8,429 bases of DNA from Firmicutes bacterium UBA5766 (lineage in GTDB: Bacteria; Bacillota; Desulfotomaculia; Desulfotomaculales; Nap2-2B): positions 1 to 8,429 of the forward strand of contig DIEU01000036.1 in assembly GCA_002418775.1 (NCBI GenBank), written 5' to 3'. The notes beneath the pieces were generated by a model that saw nothing but the letters and a program-made list of their open reading frames with translations, did no database searches and was not told the DNA's origin. Positions 1-6,529 of the stretch are shown here, piece by piece. Made by a program: the position numbers and the translations under genes. The first letter of the stretch is position 1. The number at the start of each line of letters is the position of its first letter.

Positions 1-41
1 GGATTTTCAGTCCGCTGCTCTACCAACTGAGCTACCGTGGC
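1..41 (-). tRNA. tRNA-Phe (GAA), 3' part cut off by the window edge
   Basis: Read on the minus strand, the gene starts at 41 with a 7-nt acceptor strand (GCCACGG), then TA, a D arm with GCTC/GAGC stem and AGTTGGTA loop, and an anticodon arm whose loop CTGAAAA carries anticodon GAA at positions 8 to 6. This identifies tRNA-Phe. The rest of the anticodon stem, the variable loop, T arm and 3' acceptor strand lie outside the window. Only 5 nt separate it from the 3' CCA of the upstream tRNA-Asp, so the two are very probably cut from one transcript. Confidence 0.93.
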
Positions 42-46
42 GTAAA

Positions 47-123
47 TGGCGGAGCTGACGGGATTTGAACCCGTGATCTCCGGCGTGACAGGCCGGCATG
101 TTAAACCCCTACACTACAGCTCC
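47..123 (-). tRNA. tRNA-Asp (GTC), complete, with encoded CCA
   Basis: On the minus strand a complete 77-nt cloverleaf can be drawn. The acceptor stem is GGAGCTG/CAGCTCC with discriminator G and an encoded CCA at 49-47. The anticodon stem is CCGGC/GCCGG around loop CTGTCAC, giving anticodon GTC (aspartate). The T stem is ACGGG/CCCGT around TTCAAAT. It is the first gene of a minus-strand pair with tRNA-Phe, and a good sigma-70 promoter lies just upstream at 145-173. Confidence 0.97.
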
Positions 124-144
124 ACATAAATTACAGCAAAAGTT

Positions 145-173
145 AGTATACAAAAATTCCTCGAAAAAGTCAA
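145..173 (-). promoter_or_regulatory. sigma-70 promoter for the tRNA-Asp/tRNA-Phe pair
   Basis: On the minus strand the -35 box TTGACT (173-168) is separated by exactly 17 nt from the -10 box TATACT (150-145). Each box matches its consensus at five of six positions. Transcription would begin near 138, about 15 nt before the tRNA-Asp 5' end at 123, a normal tRNA leader length. Confidence 0.75.
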
Positions 174-252
174 ATTAAAATTTTAAATGGCTAACTAATA
201 GACGATCTAAAAATAATCAATGATTCCATACTGTATACATACCATAAATAAT

Positions 253-280
253 TTGACAAACAAGTGCTTGATGATAAAAT
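253..280 (+). promoter_or_regulatory. sigma-70 promoter upstream of the BFN-domain gene
   Basis: A perfect -35 box TTGACA (253-258) is followed after 16 nt by TAAAAT (275-280), which differs from the -10 consensus at one position. The start would fall near 287, leaving a leader of about 50 nt that contains the hairpin at 300-322. It faces away from the tRNA promoter at 145-173. Confidence 0.65.
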
Positions 281-299
281 AGCATACATATAAACTGAT

Positions 300-322
300 C
301 TTGCGTCTTATATAAGCGCAAG
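300..322 (+). promoter_or_regulatory. leader hairpin directly in front of the BFN-gene ribosome-binding site
   Basis: CTTGCG (300-305) pairs with CGCAAG (317-322), and CTTA (307-310) pairs with TAAG (313-316), with T306 as a single bulge. This gives about ten base pairs, the innermost probably opening to allow a loop. Its last base, G322, is the first base of the Shine-Dalgarno run GAGGAGG (322-328). No T tract follows, so it is not a terminator. A role in mRNA stability or translation is possible but not shown. Confidence 0.5.
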
Positions 323-336
323 AGGAGGCTGATAAT

Positions 337-813
337 ATGATCCCTGTAAATGTAAAATGTGTTGCATACGACGCATCCGGCAATCCGATTATATTACTCA
401 CTGATCAGGAAGATAAAAAGGTTCTTCCTATATGGGTAGGCGCATTGGAAGCCCATGCTATCGCTGTAGCTCTTGAAAATATTACAATGTCCCGGCCCTT
501 GACACATGATCTGCTTAAAAATATCTGTACAATTTTAGGCGCAAAGATTTCACATATAGTGATTACGGATTTACATGAAAATACTTTTTATGCTGAAATA
601 CATATATGCGCGAGTGGCAAGGAAATGGTTATTGACGCACGGCCAAGTGACGCCATTGCTTTAGCGTTGCGTACTTCAGCGCCGGTTTTCGTCCTGCAAA
701 AATTGAGCGAACACATGCTCCAAATAAAGGATATCTTAGAAGAAGAAATGGAAGACGAACTGCTGCAGATAACAAATACTTTCCTCAAGGATAATAAAAA
801 AGCTATTCACTAA
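337..813 (+). CDS. BFN-domain (bifunctional nuclease family, DUF151) protein
   Basis: This 158-residue protein belongs to the bifunctional nuclease (BFN/DUF151) family, typified by Thermotoga TM0160. The family signature is visible in two blocks: LPIWVGALEAHAIAVALE at about residues 30-47, and VIDARPSDAIALALRTSAPV at about 98-117. The rest of the core fold lies between them, and an acidic tail follows (about 126-145). Plant relatives were reported to have nuclease activity, but the bacterial role is poorly defined, so no substrate is claimed. The length is normal for the compact form without a C-terminal UVR motif. The ATG at 337 has a strong ribosome-binding site (GAGGAGG, 322-328) at normal distance and a promoter upstream. 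The gene ends 41 bp before the biotin carrier gene on the same strand. Co-transcription is possible, but no functional link is evident. Confidence 0.9.
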   Translation: MIPVNVKCVAYDASGNPIILLTDQEDKKVLPIWVGALEAHAIAVALENITMSRPLTHDLLKNICTILGAKISHIVITDLHENTFYAEIHICASGKEMVIDARPSDAIALALRTSAPVFVLQKLSEHMLQIKDILEEEMEDELLQITNTFLKDNKKAIH

Positions 814-854
814 AGACCTATTAAATTATAAGAAAAGGGAGGCGGAATATTTTA

Positions 855-1070
855 ATGGCTACGCCGGTTAATCCAAAACTAGTTGGTACGATTGTATCAA
901 TCGACGTTAAGGTAGGTGATCAGGTAAAAAAGAATGATGTATTAGGTTCCATGGAAGCAATGAAGATGAATATAAAAATCTTTGCTCCAATGGAAGGAAC
1001 AATTCAAGAAATTTATGTCAAACCAGGAGATCCCGTCAATCCCAAAGTCGCCATATTAACACTGGAATAA
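855..1070 (+). CDS. free-standing biotin carboxyl carrier protein (biotinyl/lipoyl attachment domain)
   Basis: This 71-residue protein is a single biotinyl domain. The attachment motif MEAMKM sits at residues 33-38, so Lys37 would be biotinylated. The flanking hairpins of the fold are recognisable: VKVGDQVKKNDVL (18-30) before the motif, and APMEGTI then VKPGDPV after it. It would carry carboxybiotin between a biotin carboxylase or carboxyl donor and a carboxyltransferase, in the cytosol. The size matches short carriers such as the transcarboxylase 1.3S core and Bacillus YngHB-type proteins rather than full AccB, which has a long N-terminal region. The start is supported by AAGGGAGGCGG just upstream (about 836-846). 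The obvious partner is the carboxyltransferase gene at 1377-2738, which lacks this domain. No biotin carboxylase or biotin ligase gene is in the window. Confidence 0.92.
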   Translation: MATPVNPKLVGTIVSIDVKVGDQVKKNDVLGSMEAMKMNIKIFAPMEGTIQEIYVKPGDPVNPKVAILTLE

Positions 1071-1376
1071 AATAATACCTGATTTTTTTATAGGGCTTTA
1101 CAGATTTTATAGAGGTTCTCGGCCCTCCAGAGCAGCGCATTATAGTTTTGACATTGCAGATTATCGCATATCAGTTACTGAAGAAAAACCCTTTGAAAGT
1201 CCGTACTCTGCACAATTCAATCCTATGAGCCACTGACAACAGCTGCCTATATGCATAGCCTCCCCCGAGATATGCAAAAACAACCCAAAAAGCAATACGG
1301 TGTGAACAATTCCCTAATTAATATTTGAAAGATATAATCTTGCATTGAGGATAACCAGACAGGAAGGGGAAAATAA
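1071..1376 (+). other. 306-bp gene-free interval between biotin carrier and carboxyltransferase genes
   Basis: No convincing gene or terminator was found here. One plus-strand frame stays open from 1060 to 1233 (58 codons) but has no usable start codon; its last part reads plausibly as protein but was not recognised. On the minus strand, GGGGGAGG precedes a 31-codon ATG frame with only 2 nt of spacing, which is not a credible gene. A 6-bp inverted repeat, TGCATA (1252-1257) and TATGCA (1271-1276), encloses 13 nt. Near the end, TATAAT at 1333-1338 is a likely -10 box for the next gene. The rest is not AT-rich spacer; it could be a decayed gene, a leader RNA or a dispersed intergenic repeat. 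Confidence 0.5.
1333..1338 (+). promoter_or_regulatory. probable -10 box for the carboxyltransferase gene
   Basis: A perfect TATAAT lies about 38 nt before the GTG start at 1377. The hexamer at the proper -35 distance (TTCCCT, 1310-1315) is a poor match, so this is either a weak or activated promoter or a chance match. It suggests the carboxyltransferase gene can be transcribed separately from the biotin carrier gene. Confidence 0.4.
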
Positions 1377-2738
1377 GTGGCTGAAGAACTTAAAAGACCG
1401 GTAAAAATTACCGACACAACACTGCGGGACGGGCATCAATCTCTGCTGGCAACCAGGATGAAGACCGAACACATGATACCTATTCTAGGAAAAATAGATA
1501 ATATAGGTTATCATTCTCTGGAAATATGGGGCGGAGCAACATTTGACACTTGTCTGCGTTTCTGCAACGAAGATCCATGGGAAAGGTTAAGAACGATTAG
1601 AAAACACTGTAAAAAAACAAAGTTGCAGATGCTTTTAAGAGGGCAAAATATTGTCGGTTATAAAAATTACCCTGATGATGTTTTAACCGAGTTTATTAAA
1701 AGAACCGTATATAATGGCTTAGATATCTTTCGTATCTTTGACGCTTTAAACGATGTCCGGAACCTGCAGAAGGCCATGGAGGCGGCAAAAAAAGAAGGGG
1801 CGCATGTTCAGGCGACAGCCAGTTATACAATTAGTCCCGTGCATGATATTAATTACTTTGTAAAGCTTGCCAAAACCCTGGAAGAAATGGGAGCTGACTC
1901 TATCTGTCTAAAAGACATGGCAGGTATTATATCCCCCGAAGCAGCTTACCAAATTATGAAAAGCTGGAAAGAGACTGTGAAAGTGCCTATTCAGCTTCAT
2001 TGCCACTATACCAGCGGCATGGCTTCGATGGCCTATCTAAGGGCTTGCCAGGCGGGAGTCGATGTTATCGACTGCTCTATTTCAACGATGGCCTTGCAAA
2101 CATCTCAACCTGCGGTAGAGCCTATGGTTGTTACTCTTAAAGAAACACCATGGGATACAGGGCTGCAATTAGAGTCTCTGGTGGAGATTGCCAAGTACTT
2201 CGATGAAGTGCGCAAAACACACTACGCCGATTTCGATCTTTCACCAAAGAGTGTAGATGTAAATGTGCTTCTGTACCAGATTCCCGGTGGTATGATGTCT
2301 AACTTCTTCTCCCAGTTAAAAGAACAGGACGCCCTTGACAGGCTTCCGGAAGTATTGGAGGAACTTCCTCATACCAGAGCAGATCTTGGTTACCCGCCGC
2401 TTGTGACTCCAACAAGCCAAATAGTGGGTATTCAGGCAGTGTTAAATGTTTTATTCGGACGCTGGGTATTCAATTCTGAGGAAATCATTAATTATGTACG
2501 CGGTCAATACGGCAAACCCCCGGCGCCAATTAATAAAGAAGCCAAAGAAATGATCATCGGCGATGAAGAACCAATAACCTGCAGACCCGCAGATCTACTT
2601 CCACCCGGCCTGGAAGAAGCCCGCAAACTGGCAGAACCGTATATGCGTCAGGAAGAAGATGTGCTTTCGGTGGCTATTTTTCCGGAAGTAGCATTAGACT
2701 TTCTTAAGAAGCGCAATGAAAAATTAAACAAAGAATAG
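1377..2738 (+). CDS. biotin-dependent carboxyltransferase subunit (pyruvate carboxylase B / oxaloacetate decarboxylase alpha / transcarboxylase 5S type)
   Basis: This 453-residue protein carries the HMGL-like TIM barrel followed by the PYC_OADA domain. It moves CO2 between carboxybiotin and pyruvate/oxaloacetate. Diagnostic segments are TTLRDGHQSLLATRM (about 14-28) with metal-ligand Asp18, GLDIFRIFDALNDVRNL (about 114-130), CLKDMAGI with Lys179 as the expected carbamylated lysine, and the HCH metal-binding pair His208/His210. Typical OadA proteins reach about 600 residues because a biotinyl domain is fused at the C-terminus. This one stops at the end of the PYC_OADA domain, so biotin must come from a separate carrier, presumably the one at 855-1070. 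The start is GTG, supported by AGGAAGGGG (1361-1369). No biotin carboxylase, Na+-pump beta or 12S gene is present, so pyruvate carboxylase, decarboxylase and transcarboxylase cannot be told apart. A terminator follows directly. Confidence 0.93.
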   Translation: MAEELKRPVKITDTTLRDGHQSLLATRMKTEHMIPILGKIDNIGYHSLEIWGGATFDTCLRFCNEDPWERLRTIRKHCKKTKLQMLLRGQNIVGYKNYPDDVLTEFIKRTVYNGLDIFRIFDALNDVRNLQKAMEAAKKEGAHVQATASYTISPVHDINYFVKLAKTLEEMGADSICLKDMAGIISPEAAYQIMKSWKETVKVPIQLHCHYTSGMASMAYLRACQAGVDVIDCSISTMALQTSQPAVEPMVVTLKETPWDTGLQLESLVEIAKYFDEVRKTHYADFDLSPKSVDVNVLLYQIPGGMMSNFFSQLKEQDALDRLPEVLEELPHTRADLGYPPLVTPTSQIVGIQAVLNVLFGRWVFNSEEIINYVRGQYGKPPAPINKEAKEMIIGDEEPITCRPADLLPPGLEEARKLAEPYMRQEEDVLSVAIFPEVALDFLKKRNEKLNKE

Positions 2739-2748
2739 AAAAGCCAAC

Positions 2749-2780
2749 AAAAAAACAGGTTCTCAAAAGACCTGTTTTTT
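2749..2780. terminator. intrinsic terminator between convergent genes, probably bidirectional
   Basis: ACAGGT (2755-2760) pairs with ACCTGT (2770-2775), with further CT/AG pairing inside past one bulged T. The stem is flanked by an A run before it and TTTTTT after it, so it reads as stem plus U tract on either strand. It lies 11 bp past the carboxyltransferase stop and about 46 bp past the end of the minus-strand sigma-54 activator gene, and can serve both. Confidence 0.88.
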
Positions 2781-2790
2781 ATTATAAAAA

Positions 2791-2811
2791 TATTAAATAT
2801 TAAATATTAAA
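2791..2811 (+). repeat. three tandem copies of a 7-bp AT repeat
   Basis: TATTAAA occurs three times in perfect tandem (2791-2797, 2798-2804, 2805-2811), between the terminator and the 3' end of the activator gene. No function is apparent. It is probably a simple-sequence tract that could vary in copy number between strains. Confidence 0.85.
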
Positions 2812-2825
2812 TTTGTTTAATCGCT

Positions 2826-4931
2826 TCAAATAGAGTAGTCGTTTCTTCTAAGACGATTCATCTTCCTGACAAGTGTAGACTGGTCTATTTTAAGCGCTTT
2901 AGCTGCTTTGTAGGTGCTTCCAAACTCCTGCAAGGCATTTTTAATGAGTTGCTTTTCAAGTTCAAAAAGCGCGGTTTTGATGGGCAGCACGCCTTTAACT
3001 AAAACGCCCGGTGAGGAATCGTTATGCTCAAAAAGGTAATCAGGCAGATCCGGTAAAGAAACCAGGGCGCCCGGAGAAGTCACGATTAACCTTTCCACCA
3101 GGTTCTCTAATTCACGTACGTTGCCGGGCCAGTTATATTCCAGGAACACTTCAAATACTTCCGGCGCAAAATCCTTTTTAATGTTGTAAGCTTTACAGAA
3201 CTTATCCCTAAACGCATATACCATCGGGATGATCTCCTGCTTCCGCTCCCTAAGAGGCCAAACATAAAGCGGGATCACGTTCAAACGGAAAAAAAGGTCT
3301 TCCCGGAATAGACCTTTTTGAACCAGGTCTTCAAGTTTACGGTTGGTAGCCGCCAAAATCCGGACATTTACAGAGCGGGGCTTTTTACCCCCAACCGGCA
3401 TGATTTCTTTTACCTGAATTACTCTTAATAATTTTACTTGAAACGGGAGGGGAAGCTCACTTATTTCATCCAAAAACAGGGTCCCGTTGTTGGCCATTTC
3501 AATTAAACCAACCTTCCCTTCCCTGTTTGCTCCTGTAAAGGCGCCCCTTTCATAGCCAAAAAGTTCTGACTCAAGAAGGTTCTCCGGAATAGCGCCGCAG
3601 TTTACAACTACAAATGGTTCCTTGGCCCGTTTGCTGTGTTTATGAATAGTTTTTGCTATAACTTCCTTGCCGACGCCCGACTCTCCAGTAATGAGCACTG
3701 TGGAATCAACCTGCGCCAGCCTGAGAGCCATGGCCAATAAATCCTGCATCTTCGGAGAAGTAAGGATTATACCTTCCTGGCTTAAAAGCCTCATCCTTAA
3801 CTGTTTTAACTCATCATAATACTTTTCGCTTAATCTTTGGCTTTGCTCCAACTGGCTGCGCAGATCATTCAGTTCCGTAAGGTCGCGAATATTGATCACA
3901 ACGTGTGTTAATACACTGTCCTGATTCATAATCGGGTTACCTGTAATCAATAACTGGTTTTTATCTTTATTGACCACTAAATTCACCGGCTGCCCTTTTT
4001 TCTTGACCGCCTCCACTATTGAACTTGAATAGACGTGAGCATCAACAAGGTTCTTAAAGTTTTTTCCTATGATGCTTTCACCGGGAAAACCTGTAATCCT
4101 CTCATGGGCATGGTTTGCCCTAATTATCTCTCCATCCGGTTTGGTGACCAGAATTCCGTCATAAGAAGATTCTATAATACATTCGAGTTCTTTATACAGT
4201 TGCTTGACTGACTGCAGTTCTTCGGATATAAATTCTATTTCTGAAACATCCTGAAAGACGCCAACTGCGCCGACTAACTTGCCATTTTCCACTACCCTGC
4301 TGCGGTTGGTCAGATATATATGTTTTCCTTTAGAATAGTCCACATATATCTTGCACTGAGGCTGGAATTGATCTTCCTTCAAAGCTTCCAGTAATTCTTG
4401 AGGAATTATAACCTCAGAAAGATGTTTGCCTAAAGCATAGCTTTTTTTCCGTCTTGTTATTTCTTCGGCGGCTTTATTAAAAAGCGTAATTATACCCTCA
4501 GTATTTATGGCAATAATTCCATTATGAGCCGAATCAAGAAGTGTTTCTATTTCTGCAAACATCCTGGTAGCCATTCCGAATAAAGCTGAACCAGCTTTTT
4601 CCTTGGATAGAATTCCAACAAATTTACCTTCTTCGTCAATAACAGGAAATATTTTCTGGGGTAAGGACCATGCTTCAACAAGGGGAGTATCTTCGGTAAG
4701 CGTAAAGAAGTCCTTGTTTATAATCTGGTTTACCTTAAGATAATCACCGAAAATTACTGGTTTAAAATCAAATAGTTCGTCCTTGGTAATCAGCGTAATT
4801 ATGCCGCCCTTTTGATCAATAACAGGTAATCCGTCAACTTCCAACTGCTTGATTAAATTCCAGGCTTCATCGAGTGACTGTTCCGGAACAAGGCTGTTTT
4901 GTACTTTTGTCATTACATCTTTTACTAACAT
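2826..4931 (-). CDS. sigma-54-dependent transcriptional activator with CBS pair and two PAS domains
   Basis: This 701-residue bacterial enhancer-binding protein activates RNA polymerase containing sigma-54. In order it shows a CBS pair (about 1-115), a PAS domain (about 125-230), a second PAS domain (about 245-352), a short coiled coil (about 353-385), the AAA+ domain (about 388-620) and a Fis-type helix-turn-helix (about 655-695). The AAA+ motifs are intact: Walker A GESGVGKE (416-423), the sigma-54-contacting GAFTGA loop (463-468), Walker B GTLFLDEI (483-490), sensor I ATN (528-530), arginine-finger segment FREDLFFRL (542-550) and sensor II WPGNVREL (601-608). There is no phosphoreceiver domain, so control is expected through ligands of the CBS or PAS domains. 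ATG at 4931 follows AGGGTGG at normal spacing. The gene is divergent from the homocysteine operon and convergent with the carboxyltransferase. No sigma-54 promoter was recognised nearby, so its target is unknown. Confidence 0.95.
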   Translation of the reverse strand: MLVKDVMTKVQNSLVPEQSLDEAWNLIKQLEVDGLPVIDQKGGIITLITKDELFDFKPVIFGDYLKVNQIINKDFFTLTEDTPLVEAWSLPQKIFPVIDEEGKFVGILSKEKAGSALFGMATRMFAEIETLLDSAHNGIIAINTEGIITLFNKAAEEITRRKKSYALGKHLSEVIIPQELLEALKEDQFQPQCKIYVDYSKGKHIYLTNRSRVVENGKLVGAVGVFQDVSEIEFISEELQSVKQLYKELECIIESSYDGILVTKPDGEIIRANHAHERITGFPGESIIGKNFKNLVDAHVYSSSIVEAVKKKGQPVNLVVNKDKNQLLITGNPIMNQDSVLTHVVINIRDLTELNDLRSQLEQSQRLSEKYYDELKQLRMRLLSQEGIILTSPKMQDLLAMALRLAQVDSTVLITGESGVGKEVIAKTIHKHSKRAKEPFVVVNCGAIPENLLESELFGYERGAFTGANREGKVGLIEMANNGTLFLDEISELPLPFQVKLLRVIQVKEIMPVGGKKPRSVNVRILAATNRKLEDLVQKGLFREDLFFRLNVIPLYVWPLRERKQEIIPMVYAFRDKFCKAYNIKKDFAPEVFEVFLEYNWPGNVRELENLVERLIVTSPGALVSLPDLPDYLFEHNDSSPGVLVKGVLPIKTALFELEKQLIKNALQEFGSTYKAAKALKIDQSTLVRKMNRLRRNDYSI

Positions 4932-4963
4932 TAAACCACCCTGTTTCTGCGTTGATTAACTTG

Positions 4964-4992
4964 ATTTTACTACAAAGTTGCGTACTCCTCAA
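4964..4992 (-). promoter_or_regulatory. sigma-70 promoter for the sigma-54 activator gene
   Basis: On the minus strand TTGAGG (4992-4987) and TAAAAT (4969-4964) are separated by 17 nt, about 33 bp upstream of the ATG at 4931. The hexamer TTGATT occurs twice at 9-bp spacing on the plus strand (4952-4957 and 4961-4966), overlapping the -10 box. It could be an operator half-site pair but may be chance. Confidence 0.6.
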
Positions 4993-5067
4993 CCTGTCCT
5001 GAAAATTAACTTGCATCAGGGAGGACAACTGCTAAGCATGCTCAAGTTCACCTTTTCTAAAAAAGTC

Positions 5068-5096
5068 TTGACATAAATAAAAAGCTGTTATTAAAT
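5068..5096 (+). promoter_or_regulatory. sigma-70 promoter of the SAM-riboswitch operon
   Basis: A perfect TTGACA (5068-5073) is followed after 17 nt by TTAAAT (5091-5096), which matches four of six -10 positions in an AT-rich run. Transcription would start near 5103, about 20 nt before the riboswitch aptamer, as expected for an S-box leader. Confidence 0.7.
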
Positions 5097-5121
5097 AATT
5101 GTAGTAACTAATTAAATAGTG

Positions 5122-5231
5122 CTCTTATCCAGAGAGGTGGAGGGACTGGCCCGATGAAACCCGGCAACCGCCTTTATTTATAGGAATGGTGCCAATTCCT
5201 GCAGAGGAAAGTTTCTTCTGACAGATAAGAG
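5122..5231 (+). promoter_or_regulatory. SAM-I (S-box) riboswitch aptamer
   Basis: The S-box consensus is plain to read. The closing stem P1 is CTCTTATC (5122-5129) with GATAAGAG (5224-5231). The AGAGAGGTGGAGGGACTGGC block and the kink-turn/pseudoknot segment GATGAAACCCGGCAACC follow, then the GGTGCCAATTCCTGC segment. A P4 helix pairs AGAGGAAA with TTTCTTCT. This RNA class binds S-adenosylmethionine and in Firmicutes usually shuts off methionine-pathway genes when SAM is plentiful. It lies between the promoter at 5068-5096 and the terminator at 5246-5273 and governs the three-gene operon downstream. Confidence 0.97.
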
Positions 5232-5245
5232 GGAGTTGAAAATAC

Positions 5246-5273
5246 AAGCCTCTTCTATGTTGGAAGAGGTTTT
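5246..5273 (+). terminator. riboswitch expression platform: attenuator hairpin with competing antiterminator
   Basis: CCTCTTC (5249-5255) pairs with GAAGAGG (5263-5269) around a 7-nt loop. AAG/TTT pairs can lengthen the stem to ten, and TTTT then AT follows. The 3' side of the aptamer P1, AAGAGG (5227-5232), is perfectly complementary to CCTCTT (5249-5254), so P1 and the antiterminator are mutually exclusive. With SAM bound, P1 forms and the terminator is free to fold, switching the operon off. Without SAM, the P1 strand captures the terminator's 5' arm. The U tract is short for an intrinsic terminator. Confidence 0.82.
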
Positions 5274-5312
5274 ATAATGTCTGGAATGAGCGCTGTAAAT
5301 GGAGGAATAAGT

Positions 5313-6509
5313 ATGAGCGCAGAAAAAACTTACGCAGAGATTAATGAAAAAATTAAGAACGGTAAAGCAGTGGTCATGACCGCCGAAGAACTTATCGCGT
5401 TTGTTGAAGAAAAAGGGTTTTTACGCGCAACCCAGGAAGTTGATGTTGTGACGACGGGAACTTTTAGCCCGATGTGTTCCTCTGGGGCATTTTTAAGCTT
5501 CGGGCATTCCGAACCGCGTATAAGAATGCAGCGTGTCTGGCTGAATGATATAGAGGCTTATGCAGGACTTGCGGCTGTGGACGCATATATCGGCGCCACC
5601 CAGGTTCCTGAACATGATTCATTAAACAGCAATTTCCCTGGGGAATTTAAATATGGCGGCGGACATCTGATTCAAGAACTGGTCGAACGCAAGCGCGTCA
5701 GGCTGAAGGCATTCTCTTACGGCACCGACTGCTATCCCAGACAGGAAATAGAAACTTCCATTACCTTAGACGAGATCAACGAGGCAATACTGTTTAATCC
5801 GCGCAACGCCTACCAGAATTATAACTGTGCGGTCAACCTGAGTCCGCGTACAATTTACACATACATGGGCGTACTGAAACCTAACCTGGCCAATGCGCAC
5901 TATTGCAGCGCTGGACAGCTAAGCCCGCTGCTCAAGGATCCATATTTTAAGACAGTCGGAATCGGGACAAGAATTTTTTTGGGCGGGGGTGTGGGGTATG
6001 TAGCCTGGAACGGTACACAACACTTCCCCTCTATTCAAAAAGATTCAACCGGCCGTGAACTGGGCCCTGCGGGAGGGACTTTAGCTCTAATCGGTGATTT
6101 AAAGCAGATGAATTCTCAATGGCTCAGAGGCGCCAGTTTCCTTGGTTACGGAGCAACTTTAGCTGTAGGAATCGGCCTGCCCATCCCCCTCTTAAACGAG
6201 GAGGTAACGAAATTTGCCGCGGTAAAAGACAAAGATTTATACGCGCCAATTGTTGATTACAGCGACGCATACCCGAATAGAAAACCCGGCAACCTGGGCT
6301 TTGTCAGTTACGCCGAACTAAAATCAGGCCAAATCACTGTTAACAGCAAACAGGTCCCAACGGCTCCGATATCCAGTTATCCCGGGGCCAGGAAAATTGC
6401 CGGCATACTTAAGCAGTGGATTTCTGATGGAACCTTTTCAATTACTGAACCTGTAAAACTTCTTCCTAATTTTAATGATCAAATAACAGCCAATGTGCTA
6501 AAAGGTTAG
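5313..6509 (+). CDS. DUF39 homocysteine biosynthesis protein (putative L-aspartate semialdehyde sulfurtransferase)
   Basis: The family, studied as MA1821 in Methanosarcina acetivorans, is linked to forming homocysteine from aspartate semialdehyde and a reduced sulfur source, without O-acyl-homoserine. From the chosen start it is 398 residues. Two conserved cysteine segments are visible: FSPMCSSGAF with Cys55, and GTDCYPR with Cys140. They match by context the two cysteines proposed to act in the archaeal enzyme. Glycine-rich segments (RIFLGGGVGY, about 220-229, and GPAGGTLALIGD, about 251-262) are also typical. No C-terminal CBS pair follows, unlike some archaeal relatives. I chose ATG 5313 because GGAGGA (5301-5306) lies 7 nt upstream of it. 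The in-frame ATG at 5277 sits in the terminator tail without a ribosome-binding site. It is the first gene of the SAM-riboswitch operon, 20 bp from the next gene, which supports a methionine-pathway role. Confidence 0.93.
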   Translation: MSAEKTYAEINEKIKNGKAVVMTAEELIAFVEEKGFLRATQEVDVVTTGTFSPMCSSGAFLSFGHSEPRIRMQRVWLNDIEAYAGLAAVDAYIGATQVPEHDSLNSNFPGEFKYGGGHLIQELVERKRVRLKAFSYGTDCYPRQEIETSITLDEINEAILFNPRNAYQNYNCAVNLSPRTIYTYMGVLKPNLANAHYCSAGQLSPLLKDPYFKTVGIGTRIFLGGGVGYVAWNGTQHFPSIQKDSTGRELGPAGGTLALIGDLKQMNSQWLRGASFLGYGATLAVGIGLPIPLLNEEVTKFAAVKDKDLYAPIVDYSDAYPNRKPGNLGFVSYAELKSGQITVNSKQVPTAPISSYPGARKIAGILKQWISDGTFSITEPVKLLPNFNDQITANVLKG

Positions 6510-6529
6510 AACGAAAGGAGTGTCTTTAT

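Noticed and set aside
1..123. tRNA genes at both window ends as integration sites for a mobile element
   Set aside because: No integrase, no att-like direct repeat of tRNA sequence and no foreign-looking genes lie between them.
207..401. 64-codon open frame on the minus strand
   Set aside because: It overlaps the BFN gene start and its promoter, has a low-complexity hydrophobic composition and resembles no known family.
1140..1170. Possible sigma-54 promoter (TTGCA near 1155) before the carboxyltransferase gene
   Set aside because: There is no GG at the required 10-nt distance upstream, so the -24/-12 pattern is absent.
1236..1270. 31-codon minus-strand frame behind GGGGGAGG in the 306-bp gap
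   Set aside because: The spacing from ribosome-binding site to ATG is only 2 nt and the frame ends after 31 codons with no recognisable product.
5035..5042. Palindrome AGCATGCT upstream of the riboswitch promoter as an operator
   Set aside because: Eight bases is short enough to occur by chance, and no second copy was seen in the intergenic region.
5277..5312. Upstream in-frame ATG as start of the DUF39 protein
   Set aside because: It sits in the tail of the riboswitch terminator with no ribosome-binding site, whereas ATG 5313 has GGAGGA 7 nt upstream.
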